In this document: positions 1 to 10,012 of the stretch, in pieces
Layout of the letters: each line of letters starts with the position of its first letter
Position numbering within the stretch: position 1 is the stretch's first letter
NCBI GenBank assembly: GCA_036674765.1
Contig: JARVKI010000008.1
Location: forward strand, 186,001 to 250,000
Direction: 5' to 3'
DNA: 64,000 bases
From: Seiridium cupressi
Taxonomy: Eukaryota > Ascomycota > Sordariomycetes > Amphisphaeriales > Sporocadaceae
The notes under the pieces: generated by a model
What the model saw: only the letters and a program-made list of their open reading frames with translations
Databases searched by the model: none
Told to the model about the DNA's origin: nothing
Translations under genes and position numbers: made by a program

Positions 1-2
1 GG

Positions 3-260
3 GATGTCCTGCGCCGAGCCGGGGATAAGCGAGGCGAGATATCCAGGAACATCTTCATGGACCTGCAGTGCACTGCAGAGACCCTGATGAGCAGGCTAAG
101 TGATCGTGGAGGACACTACATGAAAGCAGAAATGGTGCAGAGCCAGGTCGAGGTTCAAGAGAGGATTGCGGAAAGCGAGGTGGATGTTTATCCCCTAGAT
201 GCGGAGAAGGACATTGCCGCGGTATTGGAGGAAGCAAGTTGGTTTTTGGAACATGTTTGA
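3..260 (+). CDS. C-terminal end of an unidentified protein (5' truncated by window edge)
   Basis: An open frame runs from the first bases of the window (frame starting at base 3) to a TGA at 258-260, giving about 85 residues. The peptide is charged and looks helical (repeated Glu/Ala/Val with RLSDRGGHYM and ending WFLEHV), consistent with the tail of a longer protein. I do not recognise the family. It could be the last exon of a regulator or an enzyme; the upstream sequence is needed. There is no signal or membrane segment in the visible part. Confidence 0.45.
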   Translation, partial: DVLRRAGDKRGEISRNIFMDLQCTAETLMSRLSDRGGHYMKAEMVQSQVEVQERIAESEVDVYPLDAEKDIAAVLEEASWFLEHV

Positions 261-1133
261 CGAATGGGTTTATACGCTGTCAACACAAGGTTGGGTTTGA
301 GATACCCAGCGTTGCTACCCGAAGCCCATCCGATAGTATCATCGTAAAGGGTCGGCTCTCAATACGTAACTTGGTCCTTTCAGCTGGGTAACAGTATCAT
401 TCTTGTATATTTTTATTCCGAGAGGCGCGATTAGACTAACCAATCTGTAGACTTCAATTGGGAACGACTCCTGTTGCATAGAGATCAAAAGGTGGGCCTT
501 CATTTGAAATATAATAGCCAGGTAGGAGACAATAAAACAGGGCCAGACTAGTTAGTCTGTTCGCATGATGTTGTGTAGCCAAACTGTTTCGTCATCGCCA
601 CGGTACTTCCTGCAGACTCACCGAACATGTCTACCGAATAAATAGACAAATATTGAACAAGTACGCCCCATCTGGTAGATGCGCAGCCAATTTGGTGGCT
701 TGCCGGGTAGTTAAATAAGTAACAGTCTCATGCAAAGTCTATTAGTATATAAAAGTGTTCCAGCCCATGGATGAAGATGAGAAACAATGACGACTATCCG
801 CTAAGCATGGGTGAAGCATTTCGAAGCATTTCCAAGGGCCTGGATGGCAATTGGGTGCCGGCTGGGCGCGGCACGTGTCATGGCGGCGCATGTGCAAGAT
901 GTGTTCTGATGTCACCATCCCCACTAAAGCGGCTCGTTGCGTTCGCTGTTGGGGTCTCGACCTTTTGACAGCTCGAGCCGCCAAGTGCCTACCGGTGTTC
1001 TGCAGCTTACACACAGGGTTTGGCAGAACAACCAGGTCGATTTAACAGCAGGCGCTTATTCGTGGGTATATCAGACAGCAGCTACCATCGTCATACTTGC
1101 ACAGGGGTAATAGTCAAATCAATCAAAACGTAG
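261..1133. other. Intergenic region upstream of APP1
   Basis: No convincing gene. Short frames around 742-1045 exist on both strands but overlap each other, have no family features and no splice signals that would extend them. The stretch contains the 3' flank of the truncated gene and probably the distal promoter of APP1. Confidence 0.5.
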
Positions 1134-1469
1134 CAACTCCCAGTCTTCAAGCTGGCGCCACCACGCCGCTTCCTCCCCCCACAACCGCATCCTCACCATA
1201 GGACATCGCTATTTCGCTACCTCTTTCCGCGCCTTAGTCATCGGTACAGGGAGCGGGTTGTAGGCTTTCAACTTGACACGCTCCCGTACTACAAGCACAG
1301 TTTCCAGAGCCGTATCTACCGATTCATCCTCGAGCGCCAGCGGAAGCGCACCGAGCAGTCGCGACTCGTTGATCGTGCTCGGCGGCTGCTCATCGGGCCA
1401 CCGAAGCCAAAGCCTGCCCCTCGCGCATCGAGAAAACGGGATGCGACCCAGTCCAAAAGAAGGAGCATC
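1134..1469 (+). other. Open, Met-less frame directly upstream of and in frame with APP1
   Basis: The APP1 frame stays open upstream of the chosen ATG to a TAG at 1131-1133 but has no ATG in these 336 nt. The part from about 1275 reads like protein: it is Arg/Lys rich with segments such as RIYRFILERQRKR and RLLIGPPKPKPAPR. It may be a 5' leader that happens to be open, or part of a longer N-terminus reached from a spliced upstream exon or a non-AUG start. I saw no clear upstream exon. Confidence 0.35.
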
Positions 1470-3947
1470 ATGTCATACCTCTCGGGGTACGGCTCGGAAG
1501 GGCGGGAGTCTGGCGCGAGGAGGAAAAAGCTCTCAGCCATGGCCGGCAGGGTCTATAGTGCTGGCGCGTCAGCCATGACCGAGATTCGGGAGTCATACAA
1601 TCAAACCAGAGCTGGCCAAATCGATACCGAGGAGGTCCAGAAGATCACAATACCGGGAGCCTTCCCAGACGTGAAAATAGTACAAAAAGGCAACGAGCAG
1701 ATGGTCCTTTTCCCTTCTTATGCGAAGCGACACATCAAGGACCAGGGGCGACAATATGAGAAACCCGCTGGACCCCCACACCCGGCCTCCGTGGACATGG
1801 ACGAGGAGGAATACTGGCGGCAGGAGTGGGCTCGTCACGAAGATGAGAAAGCTATTGTTGATGTGGACGTGCGCGGATGGATATATAACCCGCACAAGGG
1901 ACCGATGACTCGACGAAACCGCATTCTTATAGGTTTGGCAAGACAGCTGAGCGGTGTACCAGCACCGCAGGCCCCGCTGGGTTCGGACGCGTCTCCAGCT
2001 TCCATCCACCAACAACACGAGGAGGAGAGGGAGCAGATGCGGATCGCACAGGAGGCGCAGGAGATTGAGAGGAGAGGTCGGGCTGAAAGGGAAGCGGCTA
2101 TCAAAGGAGGATATAGCGAGCCACCAAAGGATCAAGATTCGGAAGATGAATATAGGACTTCTCGGAGCGTGCGGAGTGGCAGCTCGACGCCATCCATTCG
2201 CTCTGCAACCCGATCACCGAACATGGGCATTAGTAGAACAAGTACAGGAGGAGGGATGGAGTTGAGCGAAGCAGAACTGGCCGTGGCAAACGCCAATTTG
2301 ATGGCCCGAATCGCCCCTTTCATGACGACACCGTTAGTACAGCGGCCGATCACCGTCTTTTTCTATAACGATGACCAATCCCAATCACGGACCGTCACAA
2401 CCAACGATTCGGGCCACTTCGTCCTCAGAGCCCCCTTGGATTTTGTGCCCACACACGTGAGAGTGCTGGCGAACGAAGATTTATCAGCAACAGAACCCGT
2501 ACAAATCATCGAGCCGGAAGGCATAAGCCTGATTAGCGACATAGACGACACGATAAAACATTCAAGCATTACCACCGGGACCAAGGAGATCTTTCGGAAT
2601 ACCTTTATCCGCAATCTGGCCGATTTGACTGTCGATGGAGTAAAGGAGTGGTATACAGAATTGTATGACCTTGGCGTGGACGTACACTATTGCTCAAATA
2701 GTCCGTGGCAGTTGTATCCAGTCATTGCGAGCTATTTCAAGCTTGCAGGCTTGCCGCCAGGATCTATTCATCTCAAGCAGTACAGCGGCATGCTCCAGGG
2801 CATATTCGAACCCGTCGCGGAAAGGAAGAAAGGTACACTGGAAAAGATTATGCATGATTTTCCTGAACGCAGGTTCCTTCTCGTTGGTGACAGTGGAGAA
2901 GCCGATTTGGAGGTGTATACTGAGATAGCTATAGCCAACCCTGGCCGCATTGTTGCTATTTTCATCCGGGACGTGACAACACCTGATCGAGCTGGCTATT
3001 TCGACTCGAGATTCAGAGGGAGCAACGGGCGCGAGCAAGGACGGGCTCTCAACAGAGCCGCAAAACCCAGCTGGACTGATACACCCGATAATCGCTCCAG
3101 TAGGCCCACGTTGCCACCACGGACACGTTCACAGCCCGAGAAAGATACCGGTGCAGCTATGGGAGACCTCATAGACTTTTCCGAAGACCCTCAGGAATTA
3201 GCTCCCCGTGATTCTCGGCATCTTGAAGAGCTGCGCGACAGTTTCTCGTCCGATGCAAAGAAAACAGGCGACGTAGCCAGCAAGAAAGCACCACCACCAA
3301 GGCCGGCAAAACCAGTATCTTTAAAGAGCTCGTCAGCTACGCATAATTCAGAGCAGCGAAATCCACCGGCACCGCCACCACCACGGAAAGCTACTCCCTC
3401 AGATGGAAATTTGACAAAGCCACCCGCACATCACCCCTTATCACAGATGCATAACTCCTCACAACAGGGACTGAACGGAAGCCAACAGAGCCTTTCCAGA
3501 GGAGCATCAAATGAACAAAGAGGATCAACTTCGTCTAGCGCGTCGACCTCATCCAGATCTGCCGCCCCGCCGCCGCCACCGCCAAGGCGAACCAATACAT
3601 CAACAAGCTCAAATCAACAGAGTCCACGTATCACAGGACTCCAGAGACGAAGCACTGCAAACTCTGATGTGGAGAATATGGAGTCTCTACCACCGTCCAC
3701 CTATCCTAAAAATTCGTACAACGCAGGTATGCCATCCGATGCGCCCCTGAATAAGAAACTAGATCTCTGGCACCGGAGACTACAGCGAGCACACGAGACG
3801 CTTGATCGGGAGGGGGTGGCTTTGTATACCTGGCGGCGCGGAGGTGATGTTGTCGAGGAGGCGGTCGGGTTAGTGCGCAATAAAATGAAAGAAATGGGCA
3901 TCAAAGTGGGAGAGGGAGAAAAACGCGACTTGAAGGACAAGAGATAG
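1470..3947 (+). CDS. APP1: App1-family phosphatidate phosphatase (DUF2183), actin-patch associated
   Basis: An 825-residue single-exon protein. The central region carries the HAD-like catalytic motif DIDDTIKHS (D357, D359), followed by the conserved DUF2183 blocks around YCSNSPWQLYP, GSIHLKQY and FLLVGDSGEADLEVY. In yeast App1 this domain is a Mg-dependent phosphatidate phosphatase that dephosphorylates phosphatidic acid to diacylglycerol at cortical actin patches. An N-terminal domain with the VFFYNDDQSQSRTV-type segment precedes it. The C-terminal third is low-complexity with proline runs (APPPPPPRR and PPPRPAKP), typical docking sites for SH3 proteins of endocytosis. A start at 1470 gives a sensible N-terminus, but the frame is open further upstream, so the true N-terminus may be longer. 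Confidence 0.9.
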   Translation: MSYLSGYGSEGRESGARRKKLSAMAGRVYSAGASAMTEIRESYNQTRAGQIDTEEVQKITIPGAFPDVKIVQKGNEQMVLFPSYAKRHIKDQGRQYEKPAGPPHPASVDMDEEEYWRQEWARHEDEKAIVDVDVRGWIYNPHKGPMTRRNRILIGLARQLSGVPAPQAPLGSDASPASIHQQHEEEREQMRIAQEAQEIERRGRAEREAAIKGGYSEPPKDQDSEDEYRTSRSVRSGSSTPSIRSATRSPNMGISRTSTGGGMELSEAELAVANANLMARIAPFMTTPLVQRPITVFFYNDDQSQSRTVTTNDSGHFVLRAPLDFVPTHVRVLANEDLSATEPVQIIEPEGISLISDIDDTIKHSSITTGTKEIFRNTFIRNLADLTVDGVKEWYTELYDLGVDVHYCSNSPWQLYPVIASYFKLAGLPPGSIHLKQYSGMLQGIFEPVAERKKGTLEKIMHDFPERRFLLVGDSGEADLEVYTEIAIANPGRIVAIFIRDVTTPDRAGYFDSRFRGSNGREQGRALNRAAKPSWTDTPDNRSSRPTLPPRTRSQPEKDTGAAMGDLIDFSEDPQELAPRDSRHLEELRDSFSSDAKKTGDVASKKAPPPRPAKPVSLKSSSATHNSEQRNPPAPPPPRKATPSDGNLTKPPAHHPLSQMHNSSQQGLNGSQQSLSRGASNEQRGSTSSSASTSSRSAAPPPPPPRRTNTSTSSNQQSPRITGLQRRSTANSDVENMESLPPSTYPKNSYNAGMPSDAPLNKKLDLWHRRLQRAHETLDREGVALYTWRRGGDVVEEAVGLVRNKMKEMGIKVGEGEKRDLKDKR

Positions 3948-4347
3948 GGGCAGCACAGGAATTCAAGACGCATACGAAGGCTAAAATATAGTTATACTCA
4001 GTTCAACCCGTACTGCATGTCCTTTCCAGCCCTTGTTCTCTCATGACCTAGCAAGATACAACTTAATTAGTGGAATCTGCTTAGCGAGACCGACCGACGG
4101 GTATCAGCGACATAGAACACATTAATTGGGATCCGATATGAAAGTATCTGATATCTTATTCGGTCGCATTTGCACCATTTAGGTTCAAGAGGTGGACTGG
4201 TGGGGCATCACTGTGCTGCACAGTGCTCACCGCCCGGTGGGAAAAAAAGTTCCTTATCGGCAGCTATCGCAGTCATGAACCCAAACTTTTTTTCTCTCGC
4301 AGAACATCCCGCCTGTGACAGCTCTCCAACGCCAACACAGAACCACA
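3948..4347. other. APP1-DRS1 intergenic region
   Basis: About 400 nt between two genes on the same strand. It should hold the APP1 3' end and the DRS1 promoter and leader. An in-frame ATG at 4315 precedes the DRS1 start used here. Nothing else is recognisable. Confidence 0.6.
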
Positions 4348-6702
4348 ATGGCGAAGCGCAAGGCAGAAGAGGACTTTGTCCTGACAATTAGCGACAACGA
4401 GGACGTACCAATTGAGGGAGAAGAAACTGTCGAGCCGCCAAAGAAGAAGACCAAGTCCGGCAAGAAGGCCAAGTCCAAGAACGGCGCGAAGAACGATGCG
4501 CCCGACGCCGACAACGAGGAAGCCGGCAAGTGGGGCAGGCACGACGATGACGATGGTGCAATGGACTCTGACTTCGAATTCATGGTCGACAATGCCGGCG
4601 ACATCATGGGAGCCGAGTTCGAGGGCTGGGGCTTCGACGGAGCAAAACGCGGAATGAACGAGAAAAAGGCCGTTGACATAGACGACATCATACGGAGAAG
4701 GAGGGAAAAGAAGGCAGGTGGCAAGAAGTCTAAAGCGGAGGCCAATATCGTGGAAGCAGACGAAGAAGCTGCTGCCGATATTGACCTGGACGATGACGAC
4801 GACGAGGTGCTTGCCGAAGATGGCTTTGGAATGGGCGCTGGCTCTGACGTTGAAGACTCTGAAGGAGACGTTGGAGACGATATGGACGAGGAGCACGAGG
4901 AAGGAGATGAGGACGAGGACGAGGACGAAGATGCCTCTGATGACGAATCCGTAGCCACCGCCACAGAGCATCCAGACGACAATGCCAGCGACTCGGAAAC
5001 AGACCCAGAAGAAGACGCGGAAGAAGCCGCCAAGAGAGAGGCATTTTTTGCACCAGAGGATCGCGCGAAGCCGGGAAAGCAAGCCGCGAAGTCGTCCTTC
5101 CAAGGAATGTCGCTGTCCAGGCCTATCCTACGTGGTCTTACTTCTGTCGGTTTCACCAAGCCCACCCCTATCCAGGCCAAGACCATTCCCATTGCGCTGG
5201 AGGGCAAGGACGTCGTTGGTGGTGCCGAGACCGGATCCGGAAAGACGGCTGCATTTGTGGTACCCATATTGGAACGTCTCCTCTACAGGCCGAAGAAGAT
5301 ACCGACGACCCGGGTTGTTATTATGACACCTACTCGTGAACTGGCGATCCAGTGTCACGCAGTTGCAACGAAGCTGGCAAGTCACACTGACATCAAGTTC
5401 TGTCTTGCCGTAGGTGGTCTCAGTTTGAAAGTACAGGAGGCCGAGCTCCGCTTGAGACCGGATGTTGTGATTGCCACGCCTGGTCGTTTCATTGATCACA
5501 TGCGCAACTCTGCCAGTTTCAACGTCGATACCGTAGAGATCCTGATTCTCGATGAAGCTGATCGAATGCTTGAAGATGGTTTCGCCGACGAGTTGAATGA
5601 GATTCTTACTACGATACCCAAGTCCCGACAAACCATGCTTTTCTCGGCCACAATGACTTCATCCGTCGATCGTCTTGTGCGAGTTGGAATGAACAAGCCA
5701 GTCAGGCTCATGGTCGACTCACAGAACAAGACCGTCCAGAAGCTAGAGCAGAAGTTTATTCGTCTCCGCCCTGGCCGCGAGGAGAAGCGGCTGGGTTACC
5801 TCGTGCATCTCTGCAAGACGATGTACACCGAGCGTGTTATTATCTTTTTCCGGCAAAAGAAGGAGGCGCATCGTGTCCGCATCGTTTTTGGTCTTTTCGG
5901 TCTTTCATGTGCAGAGCTCCACGGTAGTCTGAATCAGTCTCAGCGTATCAGCAGTGTCGAGGACTTCCGTGATGGCAAAGTCTCTTTCCTGCTTGCTACG
6001 GATGTAGCGTCGAGAGGTCTTGATATCAAGGGCATTGATACCGTCATCAATTACGAGGCACCGCAGTCCCTCGAGATCTACGTCCATCGTGTCGGTCGTA
6101 CAGCCCGTGCCGGTCGTGCCGGTGTGGCTGTCACAATCGCAGCTGAGCCAGACCGAAAGGTCGTCAAGTCTGCTGTCAAAGCTGCCAAGGCACAGGGGGC
6201 CAAGATCAGCAGTCTGGTCATCGAGTCCTCAGAGGCGGACAAGTGGCAGAATCAGATTGACGAGCTGGACGATGAGATCGACGAGATCATGGTTGAGGAG
6301 AAGGAGGAGAAGCAGTTGGCCAATGCCGAGATGCAAATCAAGAGGGGTGAGAACATTGTGAAGCACGAGGACGAGATCAAGTCGAGACCCAAGAGGACAT
6401 GGTTCGAGACGCAGCATGACAAGAAGAAGGCCCAGGAGGCCGGTCGTGCTGAACTCAACGGCTTGGTGGAGAGTCTCAAGAAGAAGAGCGGCGGCAAGCT
6501 CAGTAATAACGATCGCAAGAAGCTCGATGCCAAGTCTGACAGAAGCGAGGGTAGAGTCTGGAAGAAGGGATCGGCAGAGCGTGCTGGCAAGGGCGCCGTG
6601 CTAAATTTCAAGAACGACAAATCGAGGAAGGGGCCTGGCAAACCTGGCAAGCCCGGTGGTAAGCCCGGCGGCAAGCCTGGAGGTAAACCGAAGAAGAGGT
6701 AG
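4348..6702 (+). CDS. DRS1: DEAD-box ATP-dependent RNA helicase Drs1 (60S ribosome biogenesis)
   Basis: A 784-residue nucleolar helicase. The N-terminal third is highly acidic with Lys clusters (nuclear/nucleolar signals), as in yeast Drs1. The helicase core is complete: Q-motif region GFTKPTPIQ, Walker [36 protein letters not shown] and [11 protein letters not shown]. Drs1 acts in pre-rRNA processing and 60S assembly. The C-terminus is Lys/Gly rich and ends in repeated GKPGG units, a typical RNA-binding tail. I chose the ATG at 4348 ([10 protein letters not shown]) over the in-frame ATG at 4315 because family N-termini begin with such a basic-acidic stretch; an 11-residue longer form cannot be excluded. 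No introns. Confidence 0.95.
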   Translation: MAKRKAEEDFVLTISDNEDVPIEGEETVEPPKKKTKSGKKAKSKNGAKNDAPDADNEEAGKWGRHDDDDGAMDSDFEFMVDNAGDIMGAEFEGWGFDGAKRGMNEKKAVDIDDIIRRRREKKAGGKKSKAEANIVEADEEAAADIDLDDDDDEVLAEDGFGMGAGSDVEDSEGDVGDDMDEEHEEGDEDEDEDEDASDDESVATATEHPDDNASDSETDPEEDAEEAAKREAFFAPEDRAKPGKQAAKSSFQGMSLSRPILRGLTSVGFTKPTPIQAKTIPIALEGKDVVGGAETGSGKTAAFVVPILERLLYRPKKIPTTRVVIMTPTRELAIQCHAVATKLASHTDIKFCLAVGGLSLKVQEAELRLRPDVVIATPGRFIDHMRNSASFNVDTVEILILDEADRMLEDGFADELNEILTTIPKSRQTMLFSATMTSSVDRLVRVGMNKPVRLMVDSQNKTVQKLEQKFIRLRPGREEKRLGYLVHLCKTMYTERVIIFFRQKKEAHRVRIVFGLFGLSCAELHGSLNQSQRISSVEDFRDGKVSFLLATDVASRGLDIKGIDTVINYEAPQSLEIYVHRVGRTARAGRAGVAVTIAAEPDRKVVKSAVKAAKAQGAKISSLVIESSEADKWQNQIDELDDEIDEIMVEEKEEKQLANAEMQIKRGENIVKHEDEIKSRPKRTWFETQHDKKKAQEAGRAELNGLVESLKKKSGGKLSNNDRKKLDAKSDRSEGRVWKKGSAERAGKGAVLNFKNDKSRKGPGKPGKPGGKPGGKPGGKPKKR

Positions 6703-7012
6703 ATAGGCTATCTCCAGTTGTTTTAATACCACATTACATTTCAATAAGATCCAAAAAGTAGGCTTGGGTGACGAAGTATTCTCAAAATGACTTTCATAGA
6801 TGTTGTTCATCAGACATCTACGGTCAATGCTAGTAAGCCATCTGCAGCTCTGCCGGGCAATACAAAAGCAAAGAAATCATTCCCACGAGGCCCTCATGCG
6901 GAATTACTGTGGCCTCGCTTATATTCACAAGCAGAAAAGCTCTCTCGACGACGAAGCACACGATATTCCTCAACTTTCCTACCATGAGTGCTGATAGAGA
7001 GAAGACGTAATC
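6703..7012. other. Convergent 3' region between DRS1 and the Zn2Cys6 factor
   Basis: About 310 nt between two convergent stop codons. It likely carries both 3' UTRs. No gene seen. Confidence 0.6.
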
Positions 7013-9428
7013 CTAGCCGATTGGTGGTGGTTGAAATGAGCTCAAGGTTTCGTCGCTGAACAAAGCTTCCAATCCGCCAAAGCCGGACGATACCTGCGAA
7101 TTCCATTGCGTAAGCCTCAACCACATCTTAAACAAGCAAGTGCGAGTGGGCCGTCTTACCAAAGAATCAAAATGGCCCCAGCTCGTGATGTCGGCCACTG
7201 AGCTGCTCGGACTCGCGTTCCAATTCACGTCTCCTTCCGCAAACGTCAGGCCCAGCTGGTGGAACGTGGGACTCTTCACGTCTGCCCCAGCACCTGTCGC
7301 AAGTGCCGAATCGGATAGAGGCAATGCATCGGGCATGGGCATCATCCCGACTCCGGTTGTCTGCCTCAGAGCCTCGATGCGGAGTTCCTCCAGAACGAGG
7401 CAGTATCGCTGAGTCAATGAGCCTTGCTCCGCAATGGCGAGGATCTGTCCCTGGCAGGTGTTGGCTGCTTCGAGATAGGTTTGATATACATCGATGGGAG
7501 ACCCCTTCTGCTGAATCACGTATACGTAGAGTATAACGACCGCGGAGAACGCAAAGTAAAGCGTGAACTGAGGGCACGGTCAGCCTCAGCATCCATGTCG
7601 GGGGTATAGGGAACACTGGATCTTACCCAATAGCCACGGAACATCTGATCCGCCTGAAAGAGTGCATTCACAGTTTCAACAATATTCATGGCGGCTTGCA
7701 AGCACTCCTGCACGTTTGCATTCGTCCTCGCTTTCTGGGCAGCTTCTGCAGACGACGAAGCGGCCTGCTGCAGTCGGGCAAAATTACTCAGGAGAAACGG
7801 ACGATTGGTCAATATCATGGCGTGCCAGTAAGCAAAGTTCAGCACGTTCGTCTGGCGCTGATATATAGGCTTCAAGAACGACGCACTGATGCCCTTGACA
7901 TCCAGGAAATATGAGATGTCCTTGCGCCAGTCTTTCAAAGCGCTCGTGTGCTTGGCTGCCAAGGTAGTCCTCCTCGAAGCCGATACAGGCTTGATAGAAT
8001 ACAGATCCCGAAGAATGGCGCTTATGATGCGAGACAATCTGCTCATCCCGTCAGCTCAAGGTCAATGGCAAGAGGGCAAAGGTTCTACGTGACTTTACGT
8101 GAGCCACTGGAGCAAGCATGAGTGATTGCTTCGGCTGAGAATGACGTGGTAGATGAGCCTCTCCAATCAAGTCTGTGTCCTCAATGTTGGAGGGCAGCTC
8201 CTGGTCTATGTCATCATCGTGGAACGTTCTAGGGCGGCCGAGGGCGGCACTCAGATAGCTGTCGAGGCTATAAGCACACCAAAAGGTCCTACGACGACAT
8301 TCAGCTTCGACACGATCGATATCTGCAGACGGGTATCCGCGGCGGTTTCGATTCAGTCCAATTGCTAGAGCGAGATGTGCCATTGTCCCGAATAGGCTCC
8401 AGCAGTGGTTGATCCGTGATTGGCCGAGCAGATAGAAGCACTGCGCCAGTCTAGCCTGGACACTGGTCAGACGAATCGACCCTCTCTCTTTAGACAAATA
8501 CTGATCCGCTGCAAGGTAATAGCGTGCACTCTCATCGGCAACGGAGGACCCAGGTGTGTAGACTTGGGCTTGGGCAAAGACCATGAAAAGCACTGCCTTC
8601 CGAGCGGATGCCTCCTCTTGGTCTATCATGACGCCTCTGGTAGAGAAGAATTCGTCGAGCCATTGCTGTGTAGTCGGCCGGTGCAGGAACCGGTGGGTAG
8701 GCACAGCGAAATCGAAATATCTTTCTAGCAGTTTCTGGCCCTCGTCCCGGGACATCAGTAGACAGGAAGCTGGGTCAGGCTCGGGCAGAGGTGCATCACC
8801 AAAGGTGAAGATGGATGAAGCTTGGGAGAATGTCACGGCTTGGTGCAGCCGTTTCTGGACGCGCAGAAGGAACGAGACGCCAGAAGCAGGGCCTATATAG
8901 TGCCCCTGAAGATCGGTCTGCGAAGGCTCTGGCGAGACGCGCGACGAGGCAGCGACTAGCGCTGCTCCAGGCGGTTGGAGCATATTGCCGTTGGTGCTGT
9001 CCAGATTCCCATCGCCATGGGCTGCGTCCGCAGGAATAAGGACGTGAGACTCGGCGTCTTCTAGCTCTTCGGTTTCCACCCGTCTAGAGGTAGGCGGCAT
9101 CCGTCCGCGGTTGTATGAGGCATTGTACGTGCAAGCATCTATATCTTGGTTGCATTGCTCACACGGATGCGTGCCGCTACACCGGACCTTCCGTCTGCAC
9201 GACTACATTAGCCCACCCCTTTGAACAGAGACCATCACGGTCATCGTTCGACTCGAGGCCCACATACCTCTTGCAGCGGTCGCATGCACGAGTGACACGG
9301 CTGCGCTCACGGCTCCGCTTGCGCTTGTTGGTCGTGCTCAAGCGGCGTTGCTGCTGCTGCTGCCCATCAGGTTCCGAGGGCCCGTCTACGGCGAACTCGG
9401 CTCGCGGGATATCCGCAACCATGTCCAT
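7013..9428 (-). CDS. Zn2Cys6 transcription factor with fungal-specific middle homology region (cluster regulator candidate)
   Basis: Five exons by my model: 9428-9268, 9194-8094, 8038-7627, 7567-7160 and 7093-7013, encoding about 720 residues. The zinc cluster is split by intron 1 and is complete once joined: Cys49, 52, 59, 65, 68 and 75 (C-x2-C-x6-C-x5-C-x2-C-x6-C), preceded by basic NKRKRSRER. The middle homology domain (roughly residues 150-400) has the family blocks RYYLAADQ and ECRRRTFWCAYSLDSYLS. The intron 2 donor is taken as a weak GTCACG because it restores the conserved AHVKLSRIIS join; a GTAAAG five bases earlier would break the frame. Such proteins bind CGG-containing sites. The gene lies at one end of a cluster sharing CGGAAAAG promoter boxes and has two boxes in its own promoter, which suggests autoregulation and cluster control (inference). 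Confidence 0.9.
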
Positions 9429-10012
9429 CTCCGCTCATCTCCGATGCGGATCACCCTCCTCAGCCCAAGTTGAAATTAATGGCGACTCAAGTCAGGACGG
9501 ATATGGGACTCGGGAGCTGTTCATTGTGTGAAATTTACATCTTGACGCATTCTCGGAAAAGGCTGGTTGGGGACCCGGAAAAGCGACGCCCCTATGGGCG
9601 CCAATTAGGCCGGCGCTCTTGGTGGCTTCAGTGGGGTCAGCAGGGGTGAATCTGGGGTAACTGGTTAGCTTTGCGGGGAGCCTTTAGCTTAACATCGTCG
9701 TCGACCTGGCGCGTTATCGTATCTACACGTCTGACGTATGCGATGCCATGTATTATTGGTAGCTGGCCTTTCGATTACGGTGCAGGTGCTACCGCATCGG
9801 CATCAGATGTAACTTTTAGGAAATAAGAACAGGAGTGCGATGTCTATGCCTTATCATCGATTATCAACAACGGTCCTAAATTATGTTGGCCCGAGGTCTA
9901 TCCAAGCTTGAGTCGTCGCAACAATTTGTACAAACCCGCCCTCCAAATATACCGAGACTATGAGCTCTATCATGATGTATCAGGAAGACATCTATGTGAG
10001 GATGATCTACAT
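9429..10012. other. Promoter region of the Zn2Cys6 factor and 3' flank of the MFS gene
   Basis: About 580 nt without a gene. It contains two CGGAAAAG boxes (listed separately) 126-155 nt upstream of the regulator start codon. Confidence 0.6.
9554..9583 (+). promoter_or_regulatory. Two CGGAAAAG boxes upstream of the Zn2Cys6 gene
   Basis: Exact copies at 9554-9561 and 9576-9583 in the same orientation, 22 nt apart, preceded by T or C as in most other copies. The same 8-mer recurs in every promoter of the 7-22.5 kb cluster. A CGG triplet fits Zn2Cys6 half-sites. That this protein binds it is inference. Confidence 0.55.

Noticed and set aside
1593..2135. 180-codon minus-strand frame within APP1
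   Set aside because: Antisense shadow of a strongly supported gene; hydrophobic, low-complexity translation without family features.
3176..3183. CGGAAAAG copy inside APP1
   Set aside because: Lies in coding sequence outside the cluster; frequency matches chance expectation.
4254..5267. 337-codon open frame on the minus strand
   Set aside because: It is the antisense of the acidic, GAA/GAC-rich N-terminus of DRS1, which produces Ser-rich open frames on the other strand.
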